From: Escallonia rubra
Taxonomy: Eukaryota; Streptophyta; Magnoliopsida; Escalloniales; Escalloniaceae
Assembly: GCA_033065855.1 (NCBI GenBank)
Contig: JAVXUO010001958.1
Span: 248,001-312,000 of the forward strand
Length of the DNA: 64,000 bases
Direction of reading: 5' to 3'
Part shown: piece by piece, positions 47,334-58,420 of the stretch
Position numbering within the stretch: the stretch's first letter is position 1
Layout: every line of letters starts with the position of its first letter
Translations under genes and position numbers: made by a program
Notes under the pieces: model-generated
Databases searched by the model: none
Seen by the model: the letters and a program-made list of their open reading frames with translations, nothing else
What the model was told of the DNA's origin: nothing

Positions 47334-50300
47334 ATGAAGATTCTCAGCTGGAACTGTAGGGGGTTAGGCCATGCCCGTACAGTTAGAGCAACCTTTAAAT
47401 TGGCTCGCAACCACTTACCTGGTTGTGTCTTTTTGCAAGAAACAAAACAAGCTGTTCCCAACGTATCCAAAAAATTCTTGAAACTTGGTTACACCTCCTC
47501 TACGGGGGTTGATCCGTCTGGCGTATTAGGAGCGAAAGGTGGTTTATGGGTAGGATGGACTGATGAGTTTGAGGGTTCTCTCTTATAAGGATAAAAACCT
47601 GATATTAATGGAGTTTCATCGTCACTCGGATCCCCCTCGGATCTCTGGCTTCATTTATGGACATCCCAATCTAGCTAAGAGAAAGGCAACATGGGCCCGC
47701 ATTTCTGATATTCTATCTCCTGTAGCGAAGCCTATCATTTTGCTCGGTGACTTTAACCAGGTCCTGTCACCGTCAGATAAAACTGGCCCAAATTTTTCTT
47801 GCATTCCCGGACATAATCTTCTTAAAGATTTTCTGACAAAAAATCTTTTGCCCCCCTTTCACGTGGACAAATAACCGAGAGGGTGCTTCCTGTACGTATG
47901 AAAGGCTTGATAGAGGAGTTGCCACATCAGATTGGATGATCTGATTCCCAAATGCACAACTCTTAAATCTGGGTATACAATCATCGGATCACACCCCTCT
48001 CCTCCTAGATTTCAACTCGCCATAAATCCTTTTACCTCGCCCAAAATGATTTGAAGCAATGTGGCTCAAACATCCTCAGTGCAAGCAGATAATTCAAACA
48101 GCTTGGAATATGCAGTGTGCAGGATCGCCTTTGTTCAAGCTAATATTCTGGGGTCGAAAAAATTTTACAACTTCTCACAATATGGAATAAACAAAGATTC
48201 GGTAATCTGGGTGCTCAGATCGAGGATGCAAAGAGACAAATTGTGCACTTCCAGGGAGAGCTCCCACACCCAGATGCTCAAGTGATGGACCGAAATTTAA
48301 GAAAAAAGTTGAATTGGTTACTAGACTGTGAGGAGACTTTCTGGGCTCAGAAATCTACTATCCGTTGGCTACAGTTGGGGGATCGTAACACTGGTTTTTT
48401 TCACACTTCGACCATCATCCGACGAAACTTCAATAAAATATCATCCCTGTCGGACGACCAAGGCAATTCCTTTAACCATCATTCGACAATTGCCATTTGC
48501 TTAATAAAGCACTTTAAATCAATTTTCTGCCCTACCCAAAATCTGGGGGGAGGATCTCAGACATCAGCAGATACTTGGGATAGTTTGCCTACACTTTTAC
48601 CGGCTCAGATAGATTGGTTATCCAAGCCTTTTACAGCTGATGAAATCAGACAAGCTTTGTTTGAAATTAAACCAACCAAAGCGCCTGGCCCGGATGGAAT
48701 TCCAGCATTAGTCTACCAACATTATTGGACCTCCCTGGCCCAACCCATTACTTCTACAGCCTTATCATTCCTTCGGTCTGGTCACATTCTCAAGCAAATA
48801 AACAAATCCTTTTTGTTCCTAATTCCTAAATGCTCCGCACCCAAAACTCCTAGTGACTTTAGACCAATTTCTCTTTGTAATACCATGTACAAAATCATAG
48901 CCAAAACACTGGCCAACCGGCTTAAACCAATGCTTCCTCACCTTATATCGGAACAGCAGAACGCCTTTGTGAAAGGCAGACATATTACAGACAACATCCT
49001 CATTGCTCAAGAAATCACCAATAAAATCCGTTCAGCAAAAAATTCCAAAACAGTTATGGGGGTGATCAAAATGGATATGAGCAAGGCTTTTGATCGTATT
49101 CACTGGAAATTCTTGGAAGACACTTTTTCCATCTCACTTCATCAGGTTGATTATGGAATGTGTTTCCAGTGTTTCTTACGAGATCTTGCTAAATGGCTCA
49201 CTTACACAACGCTTCGAGCCAACTTGTGGACTCTGCCAAGGCGATCCTCTATCACCTTATCTTTTTATCTTATGCTTTGAGGTGCTTTCTGCCTCCCTCA
49301 ACAAGGCCCAAATTTCTAACAAGATCCCGGGTATCAAAGCTGGATGCAAGAGTCCGCCTATCAATCACTTATTCTTCGCAGACGACGTGATGATCTTCAC
49401 CAAAATCACGCCCCGGTCTTGCCATCACATTCAAAATATCCTTCAAGGATATTTCATAGACTCAGGGCAAAAAATAAATCACGAGAAATCCTCTATCACT
49501 CTAAGTCCTAATGCTACCCAGGAGGAGACAACCTTTATCTCTCAAAGACTAGGATTCACCCCATCCGATTCTTTTGGAAAATATCTTGGGAGCACACTAG
49601 ACATAGTCACCAACCGAAAGCTTTTCTTCAGAGATCTTATAGAGAAGATCAAAGCACGATGCGCAGGATGGAAAGGCAGCCTTCTTAACAAAGCGGGACG
49701 TGCTACACTCATATCCTCAGTGCTGACCCCCCTTTTAACTTACCACATGCAGGTTAGCCTTTTCCCAATCTATGTTAGGAAACAAATTAACTCTATTCTT
49801 GGAAGATTCTTGTGGTCAGGCAATTAGAACAGGAAAGGCCTCCATTGGCTCAACTGGCATACGATTTGTGCACCAAGGAATCTAGGAGGTTTGGGGCTCA
49901 AGGATACTAACATCTTTAATAAAACATTACTGGCTAAAACAAGTTGGAGGCTATGGTCGGAGCCAGATTGTTTACTTGCCAGAATATTATTTGGAAAATA
50001 TTGTACTCGATCAGAATTCTTTAGTAGTCCTGATCGGGGTAAATTCTCTTGGGGATGGAAAAGTATTGTAACCGGTCGACATGTTATTCAGAAAGGACTA
50101 CGTTGGCAGGTAGGCACGGGAACACAAATATCGATATGGGAAGATGACTGGATACCGTACTTAGAAGAGAAACCAACCGCATTCATATCTTTTTCCAATC
50201 ATCCAGGTAAAGTTGATCAGCTCATAACAAATGGAACCTGGGATGAAAGCCTGCTACAACAACTTTTCAATCAAAACATTGTCAAGAAAATCATGGCCAT

Positions 50301-51450
50301 TCACTTATCTCCCCACTAGATTGAAGACCAAAGAGTGTGGAAGCACACAGCTTCTGGAATTTACTCGACTAAATCTACGTATTGTATGCTACACCAACTC
50401 AAAATGGAGAAGCTAAGATTGGAGGGATCCCATCATGGATCCAGCTTAAGGGAACAGAAGATCTGGGATATAATATGGTCCTTGCCTATTCCTCTCAAAA
50501 TGTGCTTCCTCTTGTGGTAAGCATTATGGAATCGTCTACCCCTTCACTCAAATCTTAACAAATTCTACATCATCCCTTCAAGCTTCTGCCCTCTATGCGA
50601 ATCTGAACAGGAGACCCTAGAACATCTGTTCTTTACCTGCCCCGAAGTTCGACCAATTTGGTTTGGAGGACCATCTAGAATCTGATCGGATGCCATCCTT
50701 TTGCCTTTCCGGGAATGGCTCATTGCATGGCTCATAGGCACCTCATCTAAAAGCAAATATCTAAACCAAACTAGAACCTTCATAGTAACAATTTGGTGCA
50801 TTTGGCTTCACAGGAACCATTACATTTTTCAACACGAGCCCTTTAATCCTCGTAGTGTTATACAGGAAATACTTGATCTCACCTCTCATATAAACATCCC
50901 TACCTACAAAAAACCAAACTCTTTACCCCCATCAGCCTTTACAGTTAAGAAGAACTCTCCTATCTTAGTACACAGGAACCCAGAATCATGCATGTGTCGC
51001 ACAAGCCAACCAATCACCCTTTGTATGGCAATCTGCCTAGATAAAAACCTACAGAAAGCTGGTGTGGGCCTTAGTTGCTTTACGCATCGACAACAAAGAT
51101 ATGGATCAGCTGCCTTTACCATTTTAGTTACTGACTGGTTGACAGCTCAAGCAAAAGCCCTTCTCACAGTTTTAATTTGGGCAAAAAAGAAGAAATTATT
51201 ACATTTAAACCTCGTTACTTACTCAAAGTTTCTAATTTCTCAGATGACAAATGCTGAAGACATCACGGACACGGTGGCGCCACTCATGTATGATATCTGT
51301 TATCTTACTACCGATGTGCACTACTTTAGTATTGGCAGGGCCGGAGGTCCGCATATGAAGGAGTCCAGATCATTAGCAGCTTTTGCCTGTCATGCCCGCA
51401 TCGATGTCTATCAAGATTGGGTTAATGAATCTTGCTGCGAAGAGATCTAA
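47334..51450 (+). pseudogene. LINE ORF2: endonuclease, reverse transcriptase, zf-RVT, RNase H
   Basis: Domains remain in the canonical order. An APE-type endonuclease starts MKILSWNCRGLGHART (47334), with GDFNQ near 47750. Reverse transcriptase blocks are KAPGPDGIP (about 48680), FRPISLCN, QNAFVKGRHITDNIL, DMSKAFDRIHW (about 49075), QGDPLSPYLF and FADD (about 49375). The zf-RVT is CPLCESEQETLEHLFFTC (about 50590). The RNase H tail reaches the TAA at 51448-51450. It is dead: frame change near 47570, stop at 47872-47874, degenerate 47875-48240, frame change near 49150, TAG at 49825, 50299-50301 and 50317, and TAA at 50518. The FADD catalytic Asp pair survives. Confidence 0.92.
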
Positions 51451-52587
51451 ACTCTCATTTTTTGTGTAATATACTTATTTATGTTTAATAGTCTAGGTCT
51501 GGCTTGTATTAGTTTCACTATTCCTTTTTTTGTGGTCTCACTTCTACCATGCTGAGGACTCACTTATCCTCTATGTAAAGCCGTCATGGCTTGCTCTGCA
51601 AAATCACTGTACCTTTTAAAATTTCAATGCAATTCTCGTATTCTATCAAAAAAAAGAATAAGAGCCCTGGATAATGGAAGGTCCAATTAGGTTGGCTTAT
51701 GGTCAGCATATTAAGTAGGGGTGGGCACAATTCGGTTTGGAGGTTGAATACTAAACCGAACCGACCAACATCATTTTGTAAAAAAAAAAAATTGAACCGT
51801 AGTTGAATGGTTCGGTTTAAATGGATCGAACAGTTCGGTTTAAACGAATTAATCGGTTTGGGCTAAATTCCATTCTAGGTCCAAAACAACTAAAAGTTTG
51901 TAACAAAAACTCAAGTAACTCAGCAGATCTTAGCTCGTAAGACTAAAATTCTAATTAGATTACATAACATTTAAAAGAAAATAACTCATTACATACAAAA
52001 TCATTACACAACATTTTTTAAAATTATAACAAAAATTGCATAACATTCAAAAAAAAATAAAAAAATCCGTACACAGCATCTATTAAACTTCTAATCAAAT
52101 TATATATTATTACACATCAAAAATAACCATCAGATTATCTTAAAGAAGAAAGAAGTCCTCTTTGAAGCTAAAAAGGTCACGCAAATGACTTTAGCATCTT
52201 CAAATCATTCATTGCCAATCAACCTTCAACCAACATATAATCCATATTTCTGAAAATATGCAATGAACGAGAAATCAGTCATTATAGAAGCACACATATT
52301 GTCATTATAGGTAAAGAATAACATCTGCTCAAAAGAAAAACGAAAACAGCTATGCACCTAAGTTACCTTTGGTGACTGAGTGAATAACAATAGTTCTTCA
52401 ATTAAAATATCTTTCTACGTAAAAGAATCCATTATTTTAATCTACTTAACTAGGCATCCTGCTGCTAAATAAGTTCTATACATTCAACAAATTCTGTACA
52501 ATCAATTCAACATACATTCAACATACAATTTTTTTTTTATTTCAATCAAATCCACAAAATTTGGCATTTATCAAGTGATAATCTATT

Positions 52588-53939
52588 GGGTAAATTACAC
52601 TAAACACATTTGAGATTTTACATAATTACACTTCACTACCGTTTTCTTTAAAAATTACACTCCGTCCCCCCGAGGTTTGTACCCGCATTACACACAACTA
52701 CTCACATTTAACGGCAGACCCAACTCCGTGAAAAGATTCTCTGACACATCACTTTACGCAATTTTCATACCCAAAATACCCCCCCTTTGTCCTTTACTCA
52801 AACAAGGAAGGAATTTTGGTCAGAACAATTAAAAAAGGAAGATTAGGGTTGAATCTATAAGCTAATGGGTTTGGTGGGCGGCGGCGTGGTGCTGTAGCAG
52901 CTGTGATAAGAGGAAGGAAGAGGGGAGGGGGGCGCCGATAAGGGGAGGGACGCTGCCGGCGTGGGATGCAGAAGGAGGGGCAAAGGGCTGTTGTGACCGC
53001 GGGGGGAGAGAAGAAGGTGGAAGGAAAAGGGGGTCTGCGTCGCCGACGGGGGGAGGGGCGCTGTTAGCTGAGAGTGAGGCATTAGTTTAAGATGCTACAG
53101 GAAGGGCGATGGGGCAAGGGGCTGTTGCGACCGCGGGGGACGAGGGGAGCGAAGAAGAAGGAAGAAGGGGGGTCGGCGTCACCGACGAGGGAAGGAACGC
53201 TGTCAGCGGAGAGTGAGGCGTGCGCTGTTGCAGCAGGATGGGCGACAGGGCGACGAGGTTATTGTGACTGCGGGGGACGAGGGGAGAGAAGAAGAAGGAA
53301 GAAGGGGGGTCAGCGTCGCTGACGGGGGGAGGGGCGCTGTCAGCGAAGAGTGAGGCGTGGCGCTGTTGCAGTAGGAGGGGCGACAGAGCAAGGGGCTGTT
53401 GCTACCGCGGAGGACGAGGGGAGAGAAGAAGAAGAAAGAAGGGGGGTCGGCATCGCCGACGGGGGAAGGGGTACTGTTAGCAGAGAGTGAGGCGCGATGT
53501 TGTTACAGCAGGAGGGGTGACGGGGCTGTTGTGACCGCGGGGGACGAGGGGAGAGAAGAAGATGCTGAAGGAAAGGGCGCTGCAAGGTGCTGACGGGGGA
53601 AGAGGCGCTGCAGGGTGCTGATGGGGGAAGGGGCGCTGTAGGGTATCGGCGTAAGATGCCGAAGGAAGGGCAGCGGGGCAAGGGGCTGTTGCGGCCGTGG
53701 GGCTCAGGGGGAGAGAAGAAGAAGGCAGAAACAGGGCAAGTCCCTCCAATAATTCCCAAAAACAAGTTTTCCTTCCAAAATTCCAAGAAAACAGTCTGAG
53801 GGGCATTCATGTCTTTTTGCATTGCACCATTAACACTGTAAGAGAAAAAGTTACTTTTTGAGCTGAGTGTAAATTTTAAAGATAGCGGTAGTGGAGTGTA
53901 ATTACGTAAAACCTCAGGGGTGTTTAGTATAATTTACCC
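52588..53939. mobile_element. MULE-like non-autonomous element, 1.35 kb
   Basis: Inverted repeats of about 80 bp: left GGGTAAATTACACTAAACAC, right the complement of GGGTAAATTATACTAAACAC. The arms share TTTTAC[AG]TAATTACACT[TC]CACTACCG. Flanking 9-bp repeats TAATCTATT (52579-52587) and TATTCTATT (53940-53948) agree at 8 of 9 bases, the Mutator target size. The interior is GC-rich tandem sequence, unlike the AT-rich surroundings. The ends have the TIR-plus-GC-rich-core look of a Pack-MULE, but I recognise no captured gene. Confidence 0.75.
52900..53720. repeat. GC-rich tandem array, roughly 135-140-bp units
   Basis: Inside the MULE-like element, blocks such as GACGAGGGGAGAGAAGAAGA, GGGGGGTCGGCGTC and GCGCTGTTAGC/GCGCTGTCAGCG recur with GAGAGTGAGGC at about 53071, 53210, 53348 and 53484. 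All purine-rich runs are on the plus strand. Open frames on both strands come from the repeat. Confidence 0.8.
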
Positions 53940-54897
53940 TATTCTATTCTAGTATTCTGTTATTTGTGTATTTGCATGTTGAGATTTAGTGAGATGATGT
54001 GGAGAAGATAAGAAAAAAAAGGTCAAGAAACAAAAGACGAGAAGAGAAGAAATAGAATAGAAGGGAAGAAAGGGGAGACATTACTTTGTACTTGGAGACT
54101 AGAGGATATATGAGGTAACGACAGGAGGAGAGACGTCAGAGACAGAGGCGCAGCCGTGGGAGTGGAGATACTGCGGTGGTGGAGGCGCTGCTGTGGCAGA
54201 TCTTGAGACTTGGAATGGAGGCTGTGGAATGAAGTGGAGGCTATCGAGCAACTAGGCTAGCAGTATTACATATTAGATATTCATATAGCTAGAAGTAGAG
54301 AAACATAAATGAAAGATGAATAATATTTACTCACACTTCCACATAGAACTTACAATCTATGCTCTTTATATAGAGCAAGGACTAACAGAGAAATGCATAA
54401 AAATAGGAACCATAATCCACTAACTTTTCAGCACTAACCCACTAAAAATTTAGCACTAACCCACTATTAACACATTCGTATTATTACTCGTATAAACTAG
54501 AAATGCAATCAACAAATAGGGACTTGATCAAATATAAGACCATCTGACTCAACAAGCCTGGGCGGCGAGTGTAGAACAAAATGGACAAGAATTTAGGGTT
54601 AAAGATATCTAGGGTTATGTACATTTTATATGAAGGGTTAAGTTTAACTAAGTCAGTTAAAACTAACTGGGGTTAGTTTAAAAAATTTATATATTATGTT
54701 CACAACCTATCCGGACCGCACCCCAGGGCCCGTTAAGAGGACCCAGTGGCACGACACGTCACCCGCTCGGCAGTCAAATTTGCTCAAACATCGTTGCTCG
54801 GTCAAAGCGCTCCGTGCCTCGACATCGTTGCTCGGTCAAAGTGCTCCGCGCCTTAAGCATCCAGATGGCGATCAAAAGTGCACTCCCCTTCCGAGGG

Positions 54898-55070
54898 GTC
54901 GGCCACCTCCTTGAGAAGGGGGTCGGCCACCCCCCTGAGAAGGGGGTCGGCCACACCCTGAGGAAGGGGGTCGGCCAACCTCTTTAAGGGGGGTCGGCCA
55001 CCCACTTTGTAAGGGGGTTGGCCACCCACTTGGTGAGAGGGTCGGCCACCCTCCTTGGAAGTGGGGGGGG
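54898..55070. repeat. 24-bp minisatellite, seven copies
   Basis: GTCGGCCAC recurs at 54898, 54922, 54946, 54970 (variant), 54993, 55018 (variant) and 55041, with GAGAAGGGG spacers. Confidence 0.92.
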
Positions 55071-55275
55071 GGGGAGTCGGCCTCCCTTGTCCTTAGGGGG
55101 GGAACCTGCTTGCCGCTGCTATCACCTCACTCAACGCATTCTGCAATGCTCACTCATCACCAGTGGTCGCGTGACGCCCGTTGTCGCCCGCACATCGTTG
55201 CCGCAACAACTGTCACGCACGAGCGTGCATCGTTATCTAGGTACCGTTCCACGACGCTCGTCGCAGCGCCAGCCC

Positions 55276-55900
55276 TCGCGACGGGACGGGCTCACAACGA
55301 TGAAGCCCTCTCCGGCACAATCAACCGAGGGCTCCGGCCCTCGCTGCGGGACGGGCTCACAACCATAAAGCCCTCGCCAGCACAATCAACCGGGGGCTCC
55401 GGCCCTCGCCTGCACAATCGACCGACGGGCTCCGGCCCTCGCAGCGGGACGAGCTCACAACCATAAAGCCCTCGCCGGCACAATCAATCGGGGGCTCCGG
55501 CCCTCGTCCGCACAATCGACAGACGCGCTCCGGCCCTCGCGGCGGGACGGACTCACAACACAACCATAAAGCCTTCATCGGCACAATCAACCGGGGGCTC
55601 TGGCCCTCGCCCGGCTCTTGCCCTCGCGGTGGGACGGGCTCACAACCACAAAGCCTTCGCCGGCACAATCAACCGGGGGCTTCAGTCCTCGCCCGCACAA
55701 TCGACCGACGGGCTCCGACCCTCGCGGCGAGACGGGCTCACAACCTTAAAGCCCTCGCCGACACAATCAACCGGGGGCTCTGGTCCTTGCCTGCACGATC
55801 AGCCGGGGGCTTTGGCCCTTACGGCGAGACGGGCTCACAACCCTTCGCCGGCACAATCAACAAGGGGTTCCAACCCTCGCTCGCACAATCACCTGACGGG
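55276..55900. repeat. GC-rich tandem array with CTCACAACCATAAAGCC units
   Basis: About seven irregular units of 60-110 bp, each with CGGGACGGGCTCACAAC, AAGCCCTCGCCGGCACAATC and AACCGGGGGCTCCGGCCCTC. Secondary units (GCACAATCGACCGACGGGCT) alternate with them, so it is a higher-order repeat. Confidence 0.88.
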
Positions 55901-56914
55901 CTCACCAGGGGGCTCCGCTCATAGTGCTCCGGCACGAGGACCCCTCGCCACGGACTTTGAACATTGAGCTGTGAACATGGCCGCTCATGTTACCATTGAT
56001 CATCGACGCCGCTAGGGCAATGACCCCCGGGTCACTCCGGGACGGGAGCAGGTCCTCGGAGGGCATCGCACCTAATCCGCTTGGCAGTTGGCTACAGGGG
56101 CAACCTCGCCGCTGTCAGGATCTCTGCGCGTGTCTTGACGCATCTCGCGGGATTCAGTAAGGGCTTGGACTGGAGGCTGGGGGAACGGGCTACTCTGACC
56201 ATGCTACCGCGGCATGGTCAGTCTCCTCAGACAGGCAGAACGATGCTGCAAGGGTAGGGCGACATGAACTCAGGGACTGGAAAATTCAACGGACAATCAA
56301 TACTCTGGGACCCCATCGGCGACGTGTCACTCCCGGGGGACGACACGTGTCAGCTGATGACACGTGCGCATTTGTACCTATATATAGTGGACTTTGGAGC
56401 TTATTTGAAGACCTCTCTCTCATTTCAACATTTTACTTTCTCTCTCTAAAACTCGTTCTCTCTGGATTTCTAGTGAGAGAAACACATTTGGACTCCTGTC
56501 ATCGGACTTTTGACGCTGCATCCTCAACTCGAACTGTTGACCGTCGGCCCTGTTCGTTGTCACCCTGCTTGCGTGGCGCTGCTAGCCCTCGCGACCTGTC
56601 TGGGGAGCCTTGCTCTCAGCTCTTACTCGATCCTTGTTGTCTCCCACTTTGTCTACTTGGAAGCCAACTCAGACTGCATCCTTTGTGGCACCTCGATGTG
56701 GCAACAGACCCTCTTTCATTGGCAAGATATTATATTGTATACGGTCAGTTCGGTTTAGATCGGTTTCAAAAAAAGCTAAACCGAACCGAATATGCGGTTT
56801 GTGGAAAAAAAAAAATCAAACTAATTGTTTTTGTGATCGATTTGAAATTAGTCGGATTGGTTGGTTCGGTTTTTACGGTTAGATCAGTTTCAACTGTTTA
56901 TATGCTCACCCCTA

Positions 56915-58400
56915 AAATTAAGAAATCTGAAAAGGCTGCATTATTCTTTGCAGAGCTAATGTTCATGATTTACGTATGGAGCGGCTCACTGGTTCTACAT
57001 TGTAGAATCATCACTCTGCAATCCATTTATAAAGAAATGGGAAAAGGCATAGAGGTGAGAGACACTTTCAGCTCCGTATTCCTTATTAGAGCATCACTCT
57101 GTTGGGTCCTTGTTATATTTGTCTAATGCGCTTCATCTCAATATGTTTATTACCAGGCTTTCAGCTCCATATTCCTTATTAGAGCATCTCATTAAATTGT
57201 CCACAGGAAGAAATTTCAAGGTTTTCTGTTTACGGAGATAGATATATGATGTAGCAAACGATGGTTAGATTTTCAAAAAGCTGGCATAATATTTCGGCCA
57301 ACTGGGATCATCAGACTCTGGTGAAGATTATACACACAGGGGGCAAGGATGATTCATGTCATTAACCATGTAATTACAACATTGAGACCATTAATTATTT
57401 TCTCTTAGAGAGTGGAAGCAAAAAAGTGACGTTCAAACTTTTTTGGTTCAATGAGAGAGATCACAACACAGGGCAGATAGGCTGCCGTCATAAGGGTCAA
57501 GTAACTGGCCTAAGCCCTCAGGAATCAGGATGCGTACTGAGTTCCTGGTAAAAAAAAGGTTTAACAAAAGGCCTAAGACCTCAGCTCAGGCGTTGCCCTC
57601 ACTGTTGTGTGGTGAAGTATTTTAACAAAAAAATTACTTTTCTTTTCAAGAGTGATTTTGAGAAAACCGTTAGAGTTTTAAGTAAAATCATAAGTACTTT
57701 AATCTCATATTGCTTGAAAATGGTAAGTAAAGCCCCACATTGGCCATTATAAAGAATTTTAAGGAGTTTACAAGATGATAATTTAATATTTTTGGGCCAT
57801 TACGAGTTGATTAAAGTGACACCAGGCCCAGCTAAAGAAGATCCTTGTATTATTTGGAACTATGTTGTATTTGGAGTTGCGCGAAGATAGGGAAAAATGA
57901 AAGGGGGAGGGGGACAAATGGGGGTATTTCGTGCATATGAAAAAAAAAAAAAAAAGGGCCGAGGTTTTTTCATGTTGAGGTTTGTATACAGATGGAACAC
58001 AAACAATTAAAGTGCGGTTTGTTCAAAGATTAGAGAGATGGTTATTAGGATTTGATACCGAAACACAACTTTACCGAATGTTAACTTAAATTTTCTATAA
58101 TTGTATAATTTTCAAAGTAGAATCCTTCAACAATTTCAGAAATATGGAATTGAAAGTAAGGAAAATGGTATACTACCAAAGTGTTTACATCATTTTGAAG
58201 GGAAAAATCTTTTCACCCTGTTTTCTGGATGGAGGACTATATGCATGCATCTTGAATAGCGCGTCACATAGTCATCAAGAACCAAAACTAGATTTTAGGG
58301 AAAGTACTATTTGGTCCCTTCTACATAAGGGGTTGATATATTTGACCCTCTTTACTTCAACTTTTGGTAAAAAAACTGACATAATATAAAGTAACAAAAG
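56915..58400. other. Intergenic, short direct repeat and poly-A, no gene
   Basis: A 31-bp direct repeat starting CTTTCAGCTCC lies at 57065-57095 and 57158-57188, with one mismatch. A run of about 17 A sits near 57939-57955. No protein is recognisable. Confidence 0.5.
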
Positions 58401-58420
58401 AGAGATATTACAAATTGTTC

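Larger units (their letters stand above)
43179..51655 (+). mobile_element. Full-length L1-type LINE with 18-bp target duplication
   Basis: The perfect 18-bp direct repeat GAATAAGAGCCCTGGATA flanks the element (43161-43178 and 51656-51673). The 3' end is an A tail (about 51647-51655). Between lie a CT-rich 5' UTR, ORF1 (43447-47259, interrupted) and ORF2 (47334-51450, decayed). Without the later hAT-like insertion the element is about 7.66 kb. A perfect long target duplication is unexpected beside so decayed an ORF2. That suggests the copy was made by trans-mobilisation of a defective RNA, or the duplication survived by chance. Confidence 0.92.
54697..56726 (+). mobile_element. LTR-like block (possible solo LTR), 2.0 kb
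   Basis: A GC-rich block begins TGTTCACAACC and is flanked by ATATTA on both sides (54691-54696, 56727-56732). It contains a 24-bp array, a longer tandem array, then a promoter-like end: GACACGTGTCAGCTGATGAC, TATATATA at 56379-56386, and CTCTCTCTAAAACTCG, as in the R-U5 part of plant Ty3/gypsy LTRs. The right end TTTCATTGGCAAG lacks a terminal CA unless the LTR stops at TTTCA. Class and right boundary are inference. Confidence 0.45.
51716..56914. mobile_element. Composite hAT-like element with nested insertions, 5.2 kb
   Basis: The left end TAGGGGTGGGCA (51716) and right end TGCTCACCCCTA (56903-56914) match the MITE at 39611-40243. The 8-bp flanks ATATTAAG (51708-51715) and AAATTAAG (56915-56922) agree at 7 of 8 positions. 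Both subterminal zones (51735-51860, 56745-56895) are GGTTCGGTTT repeats in opposed orientation. The body contains at least one complete MULE-like insertion (52588-53939) and a GC-rich LTR-like block (54697-56726). The original hAT-like element was therefore only about 1.8 kb. No transposase frame remains. Confidence 0.75.

Noticed and set aside
52855-53822. Several 60-160-codon frames on both strands
   Set aside because: Products of the GC-rich tandem array inside the MULE-like element.
55018-55967. Frames of 63-118 codons in the LTR-like block
   Set aside because: Periodic GC-rich tandem repeats give open frames in several phases on both strands. No protein family is apparent.
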